Below, piece by piece: positions 1-5,809 of a stretch of DNA of 7,841 nt. The DNA is from an uncultured Plesiomonas sp. (GTDB lineage: Bacteria > Pseudomonadota > Gammaproteobacteria > Enterobacterales > CAMTGL01), in assembly GCA_947071955.1 (NCBI GenBank), contig CAMTGL010000092.1, positions 1-7,841 on the forward strand. The letters are read 5' to 3'. Below the pieces are notes generated by a model, which saw nothing but the letters and a program-made list of their open reading frames with translations, was not told where the DNA came from and made no database searches. The translations under genes and the position numbers were made by a program. Positions within the stretch are counted from its first letter, which is position 1, and the number at the start of each line of letters is the position of its first letter.

Positions 1-140
1 CTAAATAGCGCGCTAAATACGCCATCACCGATTATTCCTGAAGAGTCAGTGCAGTAATCTGGGCCATCTGTGGCGTGGAATGACCGTGTAACGGTGTGAG
101 TATAACCGCATGCTAAGCATGCTAGCGTGTGAATCTATAT
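1..140. other. Noncoding stretch before the first terminator, rich in short palindromes
   Basis: I see no supported gene here. The stretch probably belongs to the 3' untranslated region of a transcript entering from the left, since it runs into the terminator at 141-175. It contains a short direct repeat (CTAAATA at 1-7 and 13-19), a perfect 5-bp hairpin (ACCGT/ACGGT, 83-87 and 91-95) and two GCATGC palindromes 3 bp apart (109-114 and 118-123). In E. coli-type maps the upstream neighbour region holds lpd, but nothing in these bases confirms that. A small RNA ending at the terminator is possible but unsupported. Confidence 0.35.
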
Positions 141-175
141 AACCAGTCACAAGTTTCTTGTGGCTGGTTTTTTTT
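141..175 (+). terminator. Strong intrinsic terminator of the upstream transcription unit
   Basis: The arms AACCAGTCACAAG (141-153) and CTTGTGGCTGGTT (157-169) form a 13-bp stem with one G-T wobble and a 3-nt TTT loop. The stem runs straight into a T tract ending at 175. This is a classical Rho-independent terminator reading rightward. It separates acnB from whatever gene lies to the left, so acnB needs its own promoter. Confidence 0.9.
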
Positions 176-177
176 CG

Positions 178-210
178 CCCTTTTTATGCTGTGTTTTTGC
201 CTAAAAAGGG
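178..210. repeat. 9-bp perfect inverted repeat behind the terminator
   Basis: CCCTTTTTA (178-186) and TAAAAAGGG (202-210) are exact reverse complements separated by 15 nt. It is not a second terminator in either direction, because no T tract follows the right arm and none lies where leftward transcription would need one. It could form a weak RNA hairpin or be a DNA-level site; its role is unknown. Confidence 0.5.
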
Positions 211-311
211 AAAGGAAGCGGAAAGATAATAGCAGTAACGTTTTTGCAGATTAAGATTTTGTGGCAGTTAGCAGGTTACTGAGAAATAACCAACAAGTTC
301 GTAACATTTAT

Positions 312-340
312 TTTAAGTTAAGCCTGAATTCTGCTAGTCT
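312..340 (+). promoter_or_regulatory. Candidate acnB promoter
   Basis: An extended -10 type sequence (TG, one base, TAGTCT at 335-340) is preceded at 17 bp by a poor -35 (TTTAAG, 312-317). Transcription would start near 347 and leave a leader of about 125 nt. The overlapping AT-rich stretch 301-322 contains GTTA-type half sites (GTAAC and AAGTTA) that loosely resemble ArcA-binding sequence. E. coli acnB is known to be ArcA-repressed, but the match here is weak and is an inference. Other -10 positions in this AT-rich region are possible. Confidence 0.35.
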
Positions 341-361
341 GAAAGCCACTTCAATCTGTTC

Positions 362-390
362 ATGGGGCTGACGGATAACGGTTAGCCCAT
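362..390 (+). promoter_or_regulatory. Stem-loop in the acnB leader
   Basis: ATGGGGCTGAC (362-372) pairs with GTTAGCCCAT (381-390) to give a 10-bp stem with one bulged G and an 8-nt loop. It lies just downstream of the candidate transcription start and about 80 nt before the start codon. A second small hairpin (GGGGT...ACCCC, 425-437) follows. A role in mRNA stability or protein binding is possible but not shown by the sequence. Confidence 0.45.
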
Positions 391-455
391 CACGATAAGC
401 AAGACCGGCAACAACACAAGGACAGGGGTGACAACCCCGGTAATCAGGATAATAA

Positions 456-475
456 AAAGAGGAACTCGTCGTGCT
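456..475 (+). promoter_or_regulatory. acnB ribosome binding site and start, with RyhB core match
   Basis: AAGAGG (457-462) lies 8 nt before a GTG start codon at 471, which fixes the start. The eight bases GTCGTGCT (468-475) across the start codon are an exact complement of AGCACGAC, part of the conserved core of the Fur-controlled small RNA RyhB as I remember it. In E. coli, RyhB is known to pair at the acnB translation start, block translation and trigger mRNA decay under iron limitation. The same control is inferred here; it needs a ryhB gene elsewhere in this genome. Confidence 0.6.
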
Positions 476-1514
476 AGAAGCGTATCGTCAACACGTAGCT
501 GAGCGTGCCGCCGAAGGAGTGGTTGCTAAACCACTCAATGCCACACAGGCAGCGGCATTAACTGAATTACTCAAATCCCCTCCTGCGGGCGAGGATGCGT
601 TTTTACTCGATCTGCTGGCCAACCGAATTCCTCCGGGTGTTGATGAAGCGGCGTATGTGAAAGCCGGTTTTCTGGCTGCGGTTGCCAAGCAAGACGTGCA
701 CTCACCGATAGTTTCTCCTGCATATGCTACTGAATTGCTCGGCACAATGCAGGGCGGTTACAATATCCAGCCGTTGATTGATCTGCTTGATAGCCCAGCG
801 TTAGCCCCGATTGCCGCCGATGCTCTGTCACAAACGCTACTGATGTTTGATAACTTCTACGATGTGGAAGATAAAGCCCGTAATGGCAACGTGTATGCAC
901 AACAGGTTATTCAGTCATGGGCTGAGGCTGAATGGTTCTTATCGCGTGCGCCGGTAGCCGAAAAAATTACAGTAACTGTCTTTAAAGTCACCGGTGAAAC
1001 TAACACCGATGATCTCTCGCCAGCCCCTGATGCGTGGTCGCGCCCTGATATTCCGCTGCATGCACTGGCCATGCTGAAAAACCCGCGCGAGGGTATTGAC
1101 CCCGATCAACCGGGCACTGTAGGCCCGATTAAACAGCTTGATGCACTGAAACAACAAGGTTTTCCGCTGGCCTATGTGGGTGATGTGGTCGGTACCGGCT
1201 CTTCACGTAAATCGGCGACTAACTCAGTGCTGTGGTTTATGGGGGATGACATTCCGTATGTGCCAAACAAACGTGCCGGTGGTGTCGTTTTAGGTAGCAA
1301 CATTGCGCCGATTTTCTTTAACACCATGGAAGATGCCGGCGCTCTGCCTATTGAGGTGGATGTCAGCCAACTCAAAATGGGTGATGTAATAGACATTTAC
1401 CCGTACCAAGGGGAAGTGCGTCTGCACAGCACTCAGCAGGTTGTGGCCCGTTTTAGCTTGAAAACCGATGTGTTGTTGGATGAAGTGCGCGCCGGTGGGC
1501 GTGTATTCCGCTGA
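471..1514 (+). CDS. acnB: AcnB N-terminal fragment (HEAT-like and swivel domains)
   Basis: This is the 347-residue product that would actually be made from the acnB start as the sequence stands. Residues 1 to about 160 correspond to the HEAT-like domain specific to the AcnB type, implicated in protein-protein contacts and dimerisation. The following part is the swivelling domain 4, including the GDVVGTGSSRKSATNS segment (about residues 235-250) that closes over the active site. The frameshift falls near the end of domain 4, before the linker to the cluster-binding domains, and the last residues (VFR) are out of frame. The fragment has no iron-sulfur ligands and cannot be an aconitase by itself. 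Confidence 0.6.
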   Translation: MLEAYRQHVAERAAEGVVAKPLNATQAAALTELLKSPPAGEDAFLLDLLANRIPPGVDEAAYVKAGFLAAVAKQDVHSPIVSPAYATELLGTMQGGYNIQPLIDLLDSPALAPIAADALSQTLLMFDNFYDVEDKARNGNVYAQQVIQSWAEAEWFLSRAPVAEKITVTVFKVTGETNTDDLSPAPDAWSRPDIPLHALAMLKNPREGIDPDQPGTVGPIKQLDALKQQGFPLAYVGDVVGTGSSRKSATNSVLWFMGDDIPYVPNKRAGGVVLGSNIAPIFFNTMEDAGALPIEVDVSQLKMGDVIDIYPYQGEVRLHSTQQVVARFSLKTDVLLDEVRAGGRVFR

Positions 1515-1573
1515 TTATTGGCCGTGGTTTAACCAGCAAAGCCCGCGAATCACTGGGGCTGCCTGTCAGTACC

Positions 1574-3070
1574 GTGTTCCGTCTGCCACAAGCGGTGGCA
1601 GATACCGGCAAAGGTTATACCTTAGCGCAGAAAATGGTCGGTAAAGCCTGTGGTGTTCAGGGCGTGCGTCCGGGAACATACTGTGAGCCGAAGATGACTA
1701 CCGTCGGCTCACAAGATACCACCGGCCCGATGACGCGTGATGAGCTGAAAGACCTTGCTTGTTTGGGCTTCTCGGCAGATTTGACCATGCAGTCATTTTG
1801 CCATACCGCTGCTTATCCAAAACCAGTTGATGTGCAGACACACCATACCTTGCCCGATTTTATCATGAACCGTGGTGGTGTGGCTTTGCGTCCGGGAGAT
1901 GGGGTTATTCACTCTTGGCTCAACCGCATGTTGCTGCCAGATACCGTAGGTACGGGGGGCGACTCACACACCCGTTTCCCGATTGGTATCTCCTTCCCTG
2001 CAGGTTCAGGGCTGGTGGCCTTTGCTGCAGCCACTGGCGTGATGCCGCTGGATATGCCTGAGTCAGTCTTAGTGCGCTTTTCTGGCGAAATGCAACCGGG
2101 TATCACCCTACGTGATCTGGTGCATGCCATTCCTTATTACGCCATCGAGCAGGGTTTGCTGACGGTGGAGAAAAAAGGCAAAAAGAACATCTTCTCTGGC
2201 CGAATCTTAGAGATTGAAGGTCTATCACAACTGAAAGTAGAGCAAGCGTTTGAACTGGCTGATGCCTCGGCTGAACGCTCTGCGGCGGGTTGTACTATCA
2301 AGTTGGATAAAGAGCCGATTATTGAGTATTTGAACTCCAATATTGTGCTACTCAAGTGGATGATAGCTGAAGGTTATGGCGATCGCCGTACTCTAGAGCG
2401 CCGTATTTTGGGGATGGAGAGCTGGTTGGCTGATCCACAACTGATGAGCGCTGATCCTGATGCCCAGTACAGCGCGATTATCGAAATCGATCTGAACAAG
2501 ATTGGTGAGCCAATCTTGTGTGCGCCAAATGATCCTGATGATGCGCGTCTGCTCTCTGATGTGGCTGGTGGCAAAATTGACGAAGTCTTTATTGGTTCGT
2601 GCATGACCAATATTGGCCACTTCCGCGCCGCGGGTAAAATGTTGGATAAATTCAAAGGCCAGATCCCAACCCGTTTATGGATAGCTCCGCCAACCAAAAT
2701 GGATGCCGCCCAGTTAACCGAAGAGGGATACTACGGCGTGTATGGCCGCTCCGGTGCACGTATTGAGATCCCCGGTTGTTCACTGTGCATGGGAAATCAG
2801 GCACGGGTACATGATGGAGCAACGGTTGTCTCAACCTCAACCCGTAACTTCCCGAACCGTTTAGGGACAGGCGCTAACGTGTATCTGGCCTCTGCAGAAC
2901 TGGCTGCGTTGTCAGCGGTGCTGGGGCGTTTGCCAGAAGTGAGTGAGTATCTGGCTGCGATGCAGGAAATTGATCTAACGGCAGCAGACACCTACCGTTA
3001 TCTGAACTTTAATCAGTTGTCTGATTACACGCAAAAAGCCGATAACGTGATTTTTCAGGTTGCGCTGTAA
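1574..3070 (+). CDS. acnB: AcnB C-terminal fragment (catalytic iron-sulfur domains)
   Basis: This open frame carries the rest of AcnB (equivalent to residues 368-865; the open frame itself extends back to 1505). It holds the catalytic domains, including TVGSQDTTGPMTRDEL, GGDSHTRFP, and the three cluster cysteines (codons at 2600, 2777 and 2786). The GTG at 1574 is only the first start-like codon; it has no convincing ribosome binding site and sits 60 nt after the stop of the first half, so independent translation is doubtful. The natural initiation is the GTG at 471, and this part is translated as AcnB only if the frame is restored. Confidence 0.5.
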   Translation: MFRLPQAVADTGKGYTLAQKMVGKACGVQGVRPGTYCEPKMTTVGSQDTTGPMTRDELKDLACLGFSADLTMQSFCHTAAYPKPVDVQTHHTLPDFIMNRGGVALRPGDGVIHSWLNRMLLPDTVGTGGDSHTRFPIGISFPAGSGLVAFAAATGVMPLDMPESVLVRFSGEMQPGITLRDLVHAIPYYAIEQGLLTVEKKGKKNIFSGRILEIEGLSQLKVEQAFELADASAERSAAGCTIKLDKEPIIEYLNSNIVLLKWMIAEGYGDRRTLERRILGMESWLADPQLMSADPDAQYSAIIEIDLNKIGEPILCAPNDPDDARLLSDVAGGKIDEVFIGSCMTNIGHFRAAGKMLDKFKGQIPTRLWIAPPTKMDAAQLTEEGYYGVYGRSGARIEIPGCSLCMGNQARVHDGATVVSTSTRNFPNRLGTGANVYLASAELAALSAVLGRLPEVSEYLAAMQEIDLTAADTYRYLNFNQLSDYTQKADNVIFQVAL

Positions 3071-3123
3071 CAGGGCGCTACAATAGCTATTGTCATTCTC
3101 ATAACAATGACAATGCGGCCCTG
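3071..3123 (+). promoter_or_regulatory. Long stem-loop in the acnB 3' untranslated region
   Basis: The structure begins directly after the acnB stop codon. The outer arms CAGGGC (3071-3076) and GCCCTG (3118-3123) enclose inner arms ATTGTCATT (3089-3097) and AATGACAAT (3106-3114) with an 8-nt loop. A competing 12-nt palindrome, CAATAGCTATTG (3081-3092), overlaps the inner left arm. No T tract follows, so it is not a terminator. In E. coli, apo-AcnB binds a stem-loop in its own mRNA 3' region and protects the message from RyhB-triggered cleavage. This hairpin is the obvious candidate for the same element, by inference. Confidence 0.6.
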
Positions 3124-3189
3124 CCTGAAAGCCTGAGGTGTACCCCTGCCTTAGCCATTCAGTAACGGCTGCTTGTGCTCGATAGATTG

Positions 3190-3220
3190 AGCGGGAAGGT
3201 GAACTTCCCGCTTTTTTTTT
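3190..3220 (+). terminator. acnB intrinsic terminator
   Basis: AGCGGGAAG (3190-3198) and CTTCCCGCT (3204-3212) form a perfect 9-bp stem with a GTGAA loop, followed by an unbroken run of nine T (3212-3220). It lies 120 nt after the acnB stop codon, so the acnB message has a long 3' region carrying the stem-loop at 3071-3123. It also separates acnB from yacL. Confidence 0.95.
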
Positions 3221-3293
3221 ACCTTATTGGCGGTATATGGTGTTTTCCGGTGTCTGGAAAGTGGTGCTGTAGGCGCGTGTTATTGCGATACGA

Positions 3294-3341
3294 TATACTC
3301 TCATTGTCGCGTTTTACCGTATGCCATGCGCCCTGCATGGC
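3294..3341 (+). promoter_or_regulatory. Candidate yacL promoter -10 and leader hairpin
   Basis: TATACT (3294-3299) is a good -10 hexamer, but no convincing -35 stands 16-18 bp upstream, so the promoter may be weak or activator-dependent. Downstream, GCCATGC (3323-3329) and GCATGGC (3335-3341) form a perfect 7-bp hairpin with a 5-nt loop. With a start near 3306 this gives a leader of about 65 nt with the hairpin about 17 nt before the ribosome binding site. yacL therefore probably has its own promoter, since the acnB terminator lies upstream. Confidence 0.4.
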
Positions 3342-3370
3342 CATATCTGCAAAAATTAAAGGGGATACCA

Positions 3371-3736
3371 ATGGATTACGAATTTCGCCGTGACCTGATG
3401 GGGGCTGTGAAAGCCCAGTTTTCGATGGGGCACGAAGCTCTAGCCTGTTGGATTAATGATGAAATTGCCGGCAATCTGCCGTTTCTGACGGATATTTTGT
3501 CGGCGATTGATAGCGTGCGCGGTTCAGAACGGCAGTGGCAACACACTGGGCGCGAATTTAGCCTGTTGATGGATGGCGAAGAGGTCATGGTGCGCGCCAA
3601 CATCATGAGCTTTGAGAGCGATCAGCTCGAAGATGACATGCAATATTATGATGAAGAGAGCCTGAGCCTGTGCGGATTAGAAGATTTTGAACAGGCGCTG
3701 CTGGCTTACCAGCAATTTTTGACCGAAGGGCGTTAA
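3371..3736 (+). CDS. yacL: YacL family protein (UPF0231), function unknown
   Basis: This 121-residue soluble acidic protein matches E. coli YacL (120 residues) along its length as I remember it. Shared segments include the start MDYEF, SMGHE near residue 20, GSER near 51, MDGEEVMVRAN at 67-77 and YYDEESLSLCG at 92-102. No signal peptide, membrane segment or catalytic motif is visible. The start at 3371 is preferred over an upstream in-frame TTG at 3227 because AAGGGGA (3358-3364) sits at proper distance and the homologous N terminus begins here. The extra upstream 48 codons would overlap the leader hairpin. yacL follows acnB in E. coli too, but the intervening terminator and candidate promoter argue against a simple operon. 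No role can be assigned. Confidence 0.95.
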   Translation: MDYEFRRDLMGAVKAQFSMGHEALACWINDEIAGNLPFLTDILSAIDSVRGSERQWQHTGREFSLLMDGEEVMVRANIMSFESDQLEDDMQYYDEESLSLCGLEDFEQALLAYQQFLTEGR

Positions 3737-3750
3737 CCCTTTGGTTTTTT
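3726..3750 (+). terminator. Weak possible terminator at the end of yacL
   Basis: AAGGG (3726-3730) can pair with CCCTT (3737-3741), or AACC (3735-3738) with GGTT (3743-3746). Either is followed by a T-rich run to 3751. Both stems are short and the first overlaps the yacL stop codon. Termination here is plausible but inefficient at best. Confidence 0.35.
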
Positions 3751-3844
3751 TATGTGCATCAGTGTAAGCCGTGCGGTTAAGCGCTGTTCGCCCAATACGT
3801 CGGTGTTTTTTATCCCTGACGTAAACCGTACCAGCAATCAATGA

Positions 3845-3860
3845 ATGCAATGTGTTGCAT
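3845..3860. repeat. Perfect 6-bp inverted repeat upstream of the cueO promoter
   Basis: ATGCAA (3845-3850) and TTGCAT (3855-3860) are separated by TGTG, about 36 bp upstream of the cueO -35 element. Dyads of this size and place can be regulator sites, but I recognise no specific family. The rest of 3752-3890 shows nothing else I can support; the speD and speE genes found here in E. coli are absent. Confidence 0.4.
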
Positions 3861-3895
3861 ATGCAGTGTCAGTGTGACTCAAGTGTGAAAGTGGC

Positions 3896-3926
3896 TTGAC
3901 CTTCCTGTAGGGGGAAGCGTTAGCCT
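3896..3926 (+). promoter_or_regulatory. cueO promoter with CueR-type copper box
   Basis: The -35 TTGACC (3896-3901) and -10 TAGCCT (3921-3926) are 19 bp apart, the overlong spacing typical of promoters activated by MerR-family proteins. The spacer carries the dyad ACCTTCC (3899-3905), 7 bp, GGAAGCG (3913-3919). It matches the CueR operators of E. coli copA and cueO (CCTTCC-N7-GGAAGG) except in the outermost bases of the right half. CueR bound to Cu(I) would untwist the DNA and start transcription near 3933. The leader to the cueO start is then about 27 nt. Confidence 0.88.
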
Positions 3927-3959
3927 AAGGTTAACATTTCATCAGTTACGGACAGCACG

Positions 3960-5696
3960 ATGCAACGCAGAGATTTTCTTAAACTGGCCTCGGCCTTGAG
4001 TGTCGCCACCGGTTGGTCTAGTGGTGCATGGGGCGCTCTATCCGCCCCGCTGAGTACTGCTTTACCTATTCCCCCATTGCTGGAAGCTGACGCCAGCGGT
4101 ACGGTAAAACTGAATTTACAAACCGGCAGCATGTATTGGCGCGCGGGGATGGCAACCCCTACGTGGGGCATTAACGGTGGTTTTTTAGGGCCAGCGGTAA
4201 AGTTACAGCAGGGTCAGCGTACCGCGTTGCAGATCACCAATAATCTGCCGGAAAGTACCACCATCCACTGGCATGGCCTTGAAATTGCCGGTGATCAAGA
4301 TGGCGGCCCACACCGGATGATCCCCGTAGGAGAGAGCTGGACTGCGCAGCTCGATATCACTCAACCGGCCGCTACCTGCTGGTTTCACCCGCATCCGCAC
4401 CACGTTACCGGCCGCCATGTTGCTATGGGGTTGGCAGGTTTACTGCTGATTGAAGATGAGCAAAGCCGCCGCCTTGATCTGCCCAAAACATGGGGTGTTG
4501 ATGATATTCCGGTTATTTTGCAAGATCGCCGCTTAAATGCGCGTGGTGAAATTGATTATCAGCTCGATGTGATGACTGCTGCCGTTGGTTGGTTTGGCGA
4601 TATTATGCTGACTAACGGCGTGGTCTATCCTCAGCACACCGCGCCGCGTGGTTGGGTGCGCTTGCGCCTGCTGAACGGGGCAAACGCGCGCAGTATGCTG
4701 CTGGCCTGTAGTGATCAGCGAGACATGCAGGTGATCGCCAGTGATGGTGGTTTTTTGGCTGCACCGGTTGCACTCAAACAATTGACGATGTTACCCGGAG
4801 AGCGTTTTGAGGTTTTGGTGTCTACCGCTGATGGTAAACCGTTTGATTTGATCTCATTACCGGTCGGGCAGATGGGGATGGGGTTAGCGCCGTTTGATAA
4901 GCCGCTTCCGGTGTTGCAAATTCGGCCAAATGATAAAGCCGGTGTCACTGCCTTACCTCCGAAACTCGGTACGCTGGCCTCTTTACCGGCGAGGCAAAAA
5001 TTCCCAGTACAAAAACTGCATCTGAGTATGGACTCACGTCTTGATCGTGAGGGTATGCAAGCCTTGATGGATCGCTACGGCATGGCCGCAATGGGCAATA
5101 TGGATCACTCAATGATGATGCAGCATATGTCGCCACCAGACAGTGCAAAAGCGGCTACAACAGGCATGGATCATGCCAGCATGGGGCACGCTACAACCAA
5201 GACATTGGCAGAGAGTAAATCCGGCAGCAGTATGGCAGGTATGGATCACAGTATGAATGCCATGCCAAAAGAGAGTATGCCGAAAAAGAGCATGTCACGC
5301 GACAGTGCCACTCCAATGGACAAGCCAGCAGCAGATCAACCCCTTGATCTGATGAATGCTAACCGCATTAATGGGCAAGTTTTCTCGATGACGACTCCGG
5401 CATTTCACGTATCACAGGGGCAGTATCAGCGCTGGATCATCTCAGGTGAAGGCGACATGATGATGCATCCGTTTCACATCCACGGCTGCCGTTTTAGGAT
5501 CCTCAAAGAGAATGGTCAGCCTCCTGCGGCCCACCGTCAAGGTTGGAAAGATATCGTCAATGTTGAGGGTGGGGTGAGTGACGTGCTGGTACAGTTTAAT
5601 CATCCTGCCAGTGCCGACCACCCCTATATGGCGCATTGTCATCTGCTTGAACATGAAGACAGCGGCATGATGCTATCGTTTACTGTCGGTAAATAA
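3960..5696 (+). CDS. cueO: CueO periplasmic multicopper oxidase (cuprous oxidase)
   Basis: CueO oxidises toxic Cu(I) to Cu(II) in the periplasm using O2. A twin-arginine signal (RRDFLK, residues 3-8, then a hydrophobic stretch to about 25) implies folded export by Tat. Copper-binding residues are all present: HWH (103, 105), HPH (143, 145), HPFHIH (503, 506, 508) and HCHLLEHEDSGM (His559, Cys560, His561, His565, Met570). Cys560, His503, His565 and Met570 form the type 1 site. The extra substrate-copper ligands of E. coli CueO (Met355, Asp360, Asp439, Met441) correspond to Met357, Asp362, Asp499 and Met501. The Met/His-rich segment, about residues 366-460, has three MDH(S/A) motifs (382, 403, 428) and is about 60 residues longer than in E. 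coli, explaining 578 against 516 residues. The ATG at 3960 has a weak ribosome site (GGACAG). The gene stands alone between a CueR promoter and a terminator. Confidence 0.96.
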   Translation: MQRRDFLKLASALSVATGWSSGAWGALSAPLSTALPIPPLLEADASGTVKLNLQTGSMYWRAGMATPTWGINGGFLGPAVKLQQGQRTALQITNNLPESTTIHWHGLEIAGDQDGGPHRMIPVGESWTAQLDITQPAATCWFHPHPHHVTGRHVAMGLAGLLLIEDEQSRRLDLPKTWGVDDIPVILQDRRLNARGEIDYQLDVMTAAVGWFGDIMLTNGVVYPQHTAPRGWVRLRLLNGANARSMLLACSDQRDMQVIASDGGFLAAPVALKQLTMLPGERFEVLVSTADGKPFDLISLPVGQMGMGLAPFDKPLPVLQIRPNDKAGVTALPPKLGTLASLPARQKFPVQKLHLSMDSRLDREGMQALMDRYGMAAMGNMDHSMMMQHMSPPDSAKAATTGMDHASMGHATTKTLAESKSGSSMAGMDHSMNAMPKESMPKKSMSRDSATPMDKPAADQPLDLMNANRINGQVFSMTTPAFHVSQGQYQRWIISGEGDMMMHPFHIHGCRFRILKENGQPPAAHRQGWKDIVNVEGGVSDVLVQFNHPASADHPYMAHCHLLEHEDSGMMLSFTVGK

Positions 5697-5723
5697 CGGC
5701 TGTTTTTACCTATCATATTGCGG

Positions 5724-5756
5724 AAAAAACACTCGGTGCAGACTGAGTGTTTTTTT
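5724..5756 (+). terminator. cueO terminator, probably bidirectional
   Basis: AACACTCGGT (5728-5737) and ACTGAGTGTT (5742-5751) form a 10-bp stem with one G-T wobble and a GCAG loop. An A run precedes it (5724-5729) and a T run follows (to 5756), so it could act in both directions. It lies about 30 nt after the cueO stop codon and isolates cueO from the iron locus. Confidence 0.88.
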
Positions 5757-5777
5757 ATGTCTAAAGATATAAATCAG

Positions 5778-5805
5778 ATGACACTTAAATTCAGATCCGT
5801 ATAAT
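5778..5805 (+). promoter_or_regulatory. Promoter of the iron-binding protein gene
   Basis: The -10 is a perfect TATAAT (5800-5805) and the -35 is ATGACA (5778-5783), five of six matches to consensus, with a 16-bp spacer. This would be a strong sigma-70 promoter starting near 5812 and leaving a leader of about 94 nt. A strong promoter covered by a repressor site is what one expects for an iron-starvation gene. Confidence 0.75.
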
Positions 5806-5809
5806 CAAT

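Larger units (their letters stand above)
471..3070 (+). pseudogene. acnB: Aconitate hydratase B (acnB), frameshifted
   Basis: Aconitase B is the main TCA-cycle aconitase of enterobacteria. It interconverts citrate and isocitrate via cis-aconitate in the cytoplasm and also handles 2-methylisocitrate. The frame opened by GTG at 471 matches AcnB through GGR (codon 344, ending at 1502), then hits a stop at 1512-1514. AcnB similarity resumes without loss at 1505 in another frame (IPLIIGRG onward). Dropping two bases, the second GT of CGTGTATT at 1501-1504, gives a single frame of exactly 865 residues, the E. coli AcnB length. In that frame the [4Fe-4S] ligands are Cys710 (GSCMTN), Cys769 and Cys772 (PGCSLCMGN), the E. 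coli positions. No other damage is seen, so this is either a recent mutation or a sequencing error. Programmed frameshifting is unlikely, as no slippery heptamer is present. The gene is monocistronic, between terminators at 175 and 3220. Confidence 0.9.

Noticed and set aside
178..210. Second terminator behind 141-175
   Set aside because: The inverted repeat has a 15-nt loop, an A/T-rich stem and no T tract after it.
1497..1514. Programmed ribosomal frameshift in acnB
   Set aside because: There is no slippery heptamer, no obvious stimulator, and aconitase B is not known to need frameshifting; a 2-bp duplication or sequencing error explains the break.
2374..2697. 107-codon reverse-strand open frame inside acnB
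   Set aside because: It overlaps fully conserved aconitase coding sequence, has no recognisable motif and no promoter or ribosome site.
3089..3114. Possible Fur box in the AT-rich hairpin after acnB
   Set aside because: Only one half resembles the Fur heptamer and there is no promoter or gene start nearby; the perfect arms are better explained as an RNA stem-loop.
3227..3370. Extended yacL start at TTG 3227
   Set aside because: The extra 48 codons have no similarity to YacL and span the promoter and leader hairpin, while ATG 3371 has a good ribosome site and the conserved MDYEF beginning.
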